From contig BJOX01000082.1 of the NCBI GenBank assembly GCA_009731375.1, positions 558,858 through 622,857 of the forward strand: a DNA stretch of 64,000 nt. Reading direction: 5' to 3'. Positions 60,527-64,000 of the stretch are shown in pieces. The notes beneath the pieces are model-generated. The model did no database searches. It saw nothing but the letters and a program-made list of their open reading frames with translations, and was not told where the DNA came from. Source of the stretch: Paulinella micropora. Lineage: Eukaryota > Cercozoa > Imbricatea > Euglyphida. Positions within the stretch are counted from its first letter, which is position 1. Each line of letters starts with the position of its first letter. The position numbers were made by a program, and so were the translations under genes.

Positions 60527-60625
60527 GTGTATCTCCTGCCAATTGCTGAGCCAAAAGGCCATGTGCATCCAGTCCTCCATTCCATAAGGAAAGTCTCCAC
60601 ACCAATCGGTGGAATAAAGGAAGTG
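60338..60625. repeat. (AAT)n/(AAAT)n with a third SINE-like tail
   Basis: AT-rich repeats. At 60,527-60,625 is sequence whose minus strand ends CAGGAGATACACTATTATT, parallel to the SINE end CAGAGAAGCACTATTATT; it probably belongs to another related SINE, whose body runs into the 119-base gap at 60,626-60,744. Confidence 0.6.
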
Positions 60626-60744
60626 NNNNNNNNNNNNNNNNNNNNNNNNNNNNNNNNNNNNNNNNNNNNNNNNNNNNNNNNNNNNNNNNNNNNNNNNNNN
60701 NNNNNNNNNNNNNNNNNNNNNNNNNNNNNNNNNNNNNNNNNNNN

Positions 60745-60973
60745 GCTTCTCTGTCAATGGCTGATGCAAATCTGCACATGCGCCTCCATCGTCTCACCCG
60801 TGAGGGGAGTACGAAGAATTGACGATAGGCTCTAATGACACCCCCGCAAGGGCAGTTCCAACACTTCCAGACGGACCGGTATGTTCAATGAAAATACTGG
60901 TGGCACCGACGGGAATCGAACTGGCGACAGGGCCCAGATGGTAGAACTTGACCACTGGGCTATCACGGTGTCC

Positions 60974-60974
<1 letters not shown>
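60745..60974 (-). mobile_element. SINE copy 7 (minus, 3' end at gap)
   Basis: Complete head and body but with only one copy of the GTATTTTCATTGAACATACC segment, i.e. the form without the internal duplication. The 3' end meets an assembly gap. Confidence 0.85.
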
Positions 60975-61038
<64 letters not shown>

Positions 61039-61089
61039 AATAATAAATAAATAAATATATAATTTCAATAAACAAAAAAATAAATAAAA

Positions 61090-61135
<46 letters not shown>

Positions 61136-61141
61136 AATAAT

Positions 61142-61200
<59 letters not shown>

Positions 61201-61220
61201 CATCATCATCATAATAAGAA
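60975..61220. repeat. (AAT)n/(AAAT)n tract
   Basis: AT-rich triplet and tetranucleotide repeats. Confidence 0.95.
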
Positions 61221-61283
61221 TACCTTTCTTCACCACTTTTCCCTGTCCGGTAGGCTGGGATATGATGGCTGGTGTAATAACAA

Positions 61284-61335
<52 letters not shown>

Positions 61336-61565
61336 CATCTATCTATCTGTCAGGTGCAAATACAGAAATGCTAATTTATTGCTATCTATCTATCTATCTA
61401 TCTCTATCTATCTCTCTCTATCTATCTATCTCTCTATGTATCTATCTATCTCTCTATCTATCTATCTATCTATCTATCTGTCAGGTGCAAATACAGAATA
61501 CCTTTCTTCACCACTTTTTCCGGTCCCGAAGGCTGGGGCATGATGGCTGGTGTCATAGGAATACC

Positions 61566-61570
<5 letters not shown>
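61221..61570 (-). pseudogene. Two partial copies of the SQPTG...KVVKKG island
   Basis: Copies near 61,227-61,276 and 61,499-61,560 of the island at 61,690, with AAAG/GTATTC donor ends kept, separated by (ATCT)n that includes two GTCAGGTGCAAATACAGAA motifs. Confidence 0.5.
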
Positions 61571-61613
<43 letters not shown>

Positions 61614-61689
61614 GTAATAAGAAGAAGAAAAAGAAGAAAAAAAAGAAAGAAGAAGAAGAAGAAAAGAAGAAGAAGAAGAAGAAGAATAC

Positions 61690-61762
61690 CTTTCTTCACC
61701 ACTTTTTCCTGTCCCCCCGTAGGCTGGGACATGATGGCTGGCAGAGAGCTTGTTTGTTTTTC
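61690..61762 (-). CDS. Exon-like island, [20 protein letters not shown]
   Basis: 73 nt on the minus strand between TGCACAG and GTATTC, reading EKQT then [20 protein letters not shown]. It is not an LRR. It contains an ATG and lies furthest upstream on the strand that carries the LRR islands, so it could be a 5' exon of that gene; this is speculative. It ends in phase 1, which matches the start phase of the symmetric LRR exons. Confidence 0.35.
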
Positions 61763-61769
61763 CTGTGCA

Positions 61770-61889
61770 GTAGAAATGATGATAATGATGATGATGAGAT
61801 AATGGTTAATAACGATGATAATAATAGCAATAACAATAACAATAATAATAATAATAAGAATAAGAATAATGATAACAATAATAATAGTA

Positions 61890-61952
<63 letters not shown>

Positions 61953-62056
61953 GTAATAGTAATCATAACATTAACAGTACGAATAATAGCTAGGGGCTGC
62001 GCCAACACCTGAAAGGATGGTTTGCGGTGCGCGAACGCCACCCCCCCCCCCCCCCT

Positions 62057-62109
<53 letters not shown>

Positions 62110-62110
62110 N
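61770..62110. repeat. GAT/AAT triplets and poly-C
   Basis: Triplet repeats, then a long C-run ending in a 10-base gap (62,110-62,119). Confidence 0.9.
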
Positions 62111-62119
62111 NNNNNNNNN

Positions 62120-62460
62120 CCTTGGAGCAATCGCAGCCATTCATTTTGGCACTACTTTGCCATTACCTCGTGACAAGCTTGCGAAAACATCAAGAACCAC
62201 TCTCTAAGCCCTGTAGAGCCTTGGGGCATTCTCAGCCATTCATTTTGGCACAGCTTTGCCAAAATCTTCGTAAATCTCTTTTTCAACTGGTTCAGTACCT
62301 AGAGCGCGTCCCGAGATTGTGGCAACCAAAAAAGCAGCCTCTCAACCCTTCTGATACAACTTGTAGAGCCTTGGATCCTTCTCAGCCATTAAAAATTGCT
62401 TCAGGTACCTTGGAGCCTTCTCAGCCATTCAAAATTTGCTTCGGATACGTACAATTACAG
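62120..62460. repeat. Degenerate minisatellite, CCTTGGAGC...CTCAGCCATTCA
   Basis: Four or five diverged units built from AGCCTTGGAGCCTTCTCAGC and CATTCATTTTGGCAC. No gene is present. Confidence 0.65.
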
Positions 62461-62539
62461 GGCTTGGGTTCCCGGGGGAGGGCTCCCCGGAACCCCCCCC
62501 CCCAACTTTCCACAGTCGACAGGGTACGTTCAATTGCCC

Positions 62540-63600
62540 GAGGTAAACAGGAGGAGGAAGAGGAGGAGGAGGAGGAGAAGGATAAGGAGGAGGAGAAGGA
62601 GGAGGAGGAGGAGAGGAGGAGGAGGAGGAGAAGAAGAAGAAGAAGAAGAAGAAGAAGAAGAAGAAGAAGAAGAAGAAGAAGAAGAAGAAGAAGAAAAAGA
62701 AGAAGAAAAAGCAAGAGGTGAGGAGGCGGACATGAATGAAAACACAGACAAGACAAAGAACGGAAGGAAAAGAAAGACAGAATGGAAGGAAGGAAGGAAT
62801 GAACGAAGGAAGGAAGGAAGGAAGGAAGGAGGGAGGGAAGGAAGGAAGGAAGGAGGGAGGGAAGAAAACAAGGAAGGAAGGAAGGAAGGAGGGAGGAAGG
62901 AAGGAAGGAGGGAAGGAAGAAAACAAGGAAGGAAGGGAAGGAAGGAAGGAAGGAAGAAAACAAGGAAGGAAGGAAGGAAGGAAGGAAGGAAAGAAAGAAG
63001 GGAAGGAAGGAAGGAAGGAAGAAAACAAGGAAGGAAGGAAGGAAGGAAGGAAGGAAAAGAAAGAAAGAAAGAGGAAGGAAGGAAGGAAGGAAGGAAAGAA
63101 GGGAGGAAGGGAAGGAAGGAAGGAAGGAAGGAAGGAGGGAAGGAAGAAAACAAAGAAGGAGGGAAGCAAGGAAGGAAGAAAGAAAGAGAAAAAGAAAGAA
63201 AAAGAAAGAAAGAAAAAAAAAAGGAAAAAAAAAAAAAAAAGAAAAAAAAAGAAGAAGAAGAAGAAAAAGGAAAGAANNNNNNNNNNAGAAGAGGAAAGAG
63301 GGAAGAGGGAAGAGAAGAAGAAAGAAGGAAGAAGAAGGAAGGGAGGAAGGAAGGAAGGAAGGAAGAAGGTGAAGGTGAAGAAGAAGGTGAAGAAGAAGAA
63401 GGTGAAGAAGAAGAAGGTGAAGAAGAAGAAGAAGAAGAAGGTGAAGAAGAAGAAGAAGAAGAAGAAGAAGAAGAAGAAGAAGAAGAAGAAGAAGAAGAAG
63501 AAGAAGAAGAAGAAGAAGAAGAAGAAGAAGAAGAAGAAGAAGAAGAAGAAGGAGAAGCAGCAGCAGNNNNNNNNNNAGAAGAAGAAGGAGCAGTAGCAGA
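62540..63600. repeat. Polypurine AGG/AAGG/AAG tract
   Basis: About 1 kb of nearly pure purine with AGG, AAGG and AAG units and two 10-base gaps (63,277 and 63,567). It mirrors the polypyrimidine tract near the left end of the window. Confidence 0.95.
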
Positions 63601-64000
63601 AGCAGTCTTCTTCTTCTTCTGTTTGTTCTCCTTTCCTTTCATTCTTTCTTTTTTTGGGTTATTTCTGTCGTGTGTTCTCCTTTCCTTTCATTCTTTCGCT
63701 TCCATTCTTTCTTTTTTTGGGTTATTTCTGTCGTGTGTTCTTTTCTTCCCCTCTCTTTTCTTTTTTTTTTTCCTTTCTTCTTTTTGTAAGTATCTCTTCT
63801 CTCTCTTTCCCTTTCGTCTGCTTTCCGTTCCGACAATTCCTTTGCGTGGCTTAGAATTCCTTTGTTTTCTTTTGCTTTCCTTCCTCCATATCTTCTTTCT
63901 TTCCTTTCGTTCTTTCCTTTCCTTCATATCTTCTTTCTCTCCTTATTTCTTTTCTTATGTTTATTGTTTTTTCTTTTCTTATCTTCATCGCTTCCTTTTT
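63601..64000. repeat. T/C-rich sequence with a 66-bp tandem duplication
   Basis: CCTTTCATTCTTTCTTTTTT then GGGTTATTTCTGTCGTGTGT occurs twice, near 63,640 and 63,700. The rest is T/C-rich. No gene is present. Confidence 0.75.

Noticed and set aside
62530-63642. 370-codon Ser/Phe/Pro-rich frame
   Set aside because: An artefact of AAG/AAGG/AGG repeats with two gaps inside.

Overview
The window is nuclear DNA of a repeat-rich eukaryote. The evidence is a Ty1/copia LTR retrotransposon primed by a half initiator-Met tRNA, a CR1/Jockey-like LINE, a tRNA-derived SINE family, a truncated Polinton-like viral insertion, and many short exon-like coding islands separated by microsatellites. The species cannot be named from the sequence; a protist or alga is a reasonable guess. 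Much of the window is simple sequence: (CTT)n, (CCTA)n, (GATA)n, (CATA)n, (TTATG)n, (ATT)n, (TA)n and poly-C/poly-G. Assembly gaps cluster at these tracts.

Layout. 1-3,005: two minus-strand LINE copies, each with its 5' end abutting an (ACT)n microsatellite. 3,058-7,178: simple sequence, dominated by a 2.6 kb polypyrimidine tract, plus one SINE. 8,163-15,718: a copia element with two LTRs, gag-protease and pol in a -1 frame relation, a primer-binding site, a polypurine tract and a TAATC duplication. 16,778-24,850: the viral island, with two zinc-finger proteins, a protein-primed DNA polymerase B (split by a gap), a class-3 lipase, an ExoX-C-like small protein, a double-jelly-roll-type major capsid protein and the end of a second virion-type protein. 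That last gene is cut by a truncated, inverted copia copy (24,851-25,471).

25,472-27,465: AT-rich unique DNA, a GA/poly-A tract and a 44-bp minisatellite. From about 29.1 to 58.4 kb (possibly to 61.8 kb) the minus strand carries dozens of short islands, many of which translate as leucine-rich repeats with the recurring pattern L-x-x-M-P-L-K/E-x-L-x-L-x-x-T-N-I-T. Many end in AG acceptor- and GT donor-like bases, and those bases lie directly in or against the flanking tetranucleotide repeats. Several islands are exactly one LRR long (66, 69, 72, 75 or 87 nt) and keep the same phase at both ends. This looks like one or more LRR genes built from one-repeat exons with microsatellite introns. Several exons have been amplified, together with their microsatellites, into arrays of 4-12 partial copies. 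This is the most unusual content of the window.

Smaller elements lie among these islands: six copies of a two-hairpin element of about 150 bp, two copies of a 210-bp inverted-repeat element, a perfect 183-bp-arm palindrome, a 580-bp block bounded by 30-bp direct repeats, and seven SINE copies plus a fragment. No rRNA or functional tRNA gene and no CRISPR array was seen.
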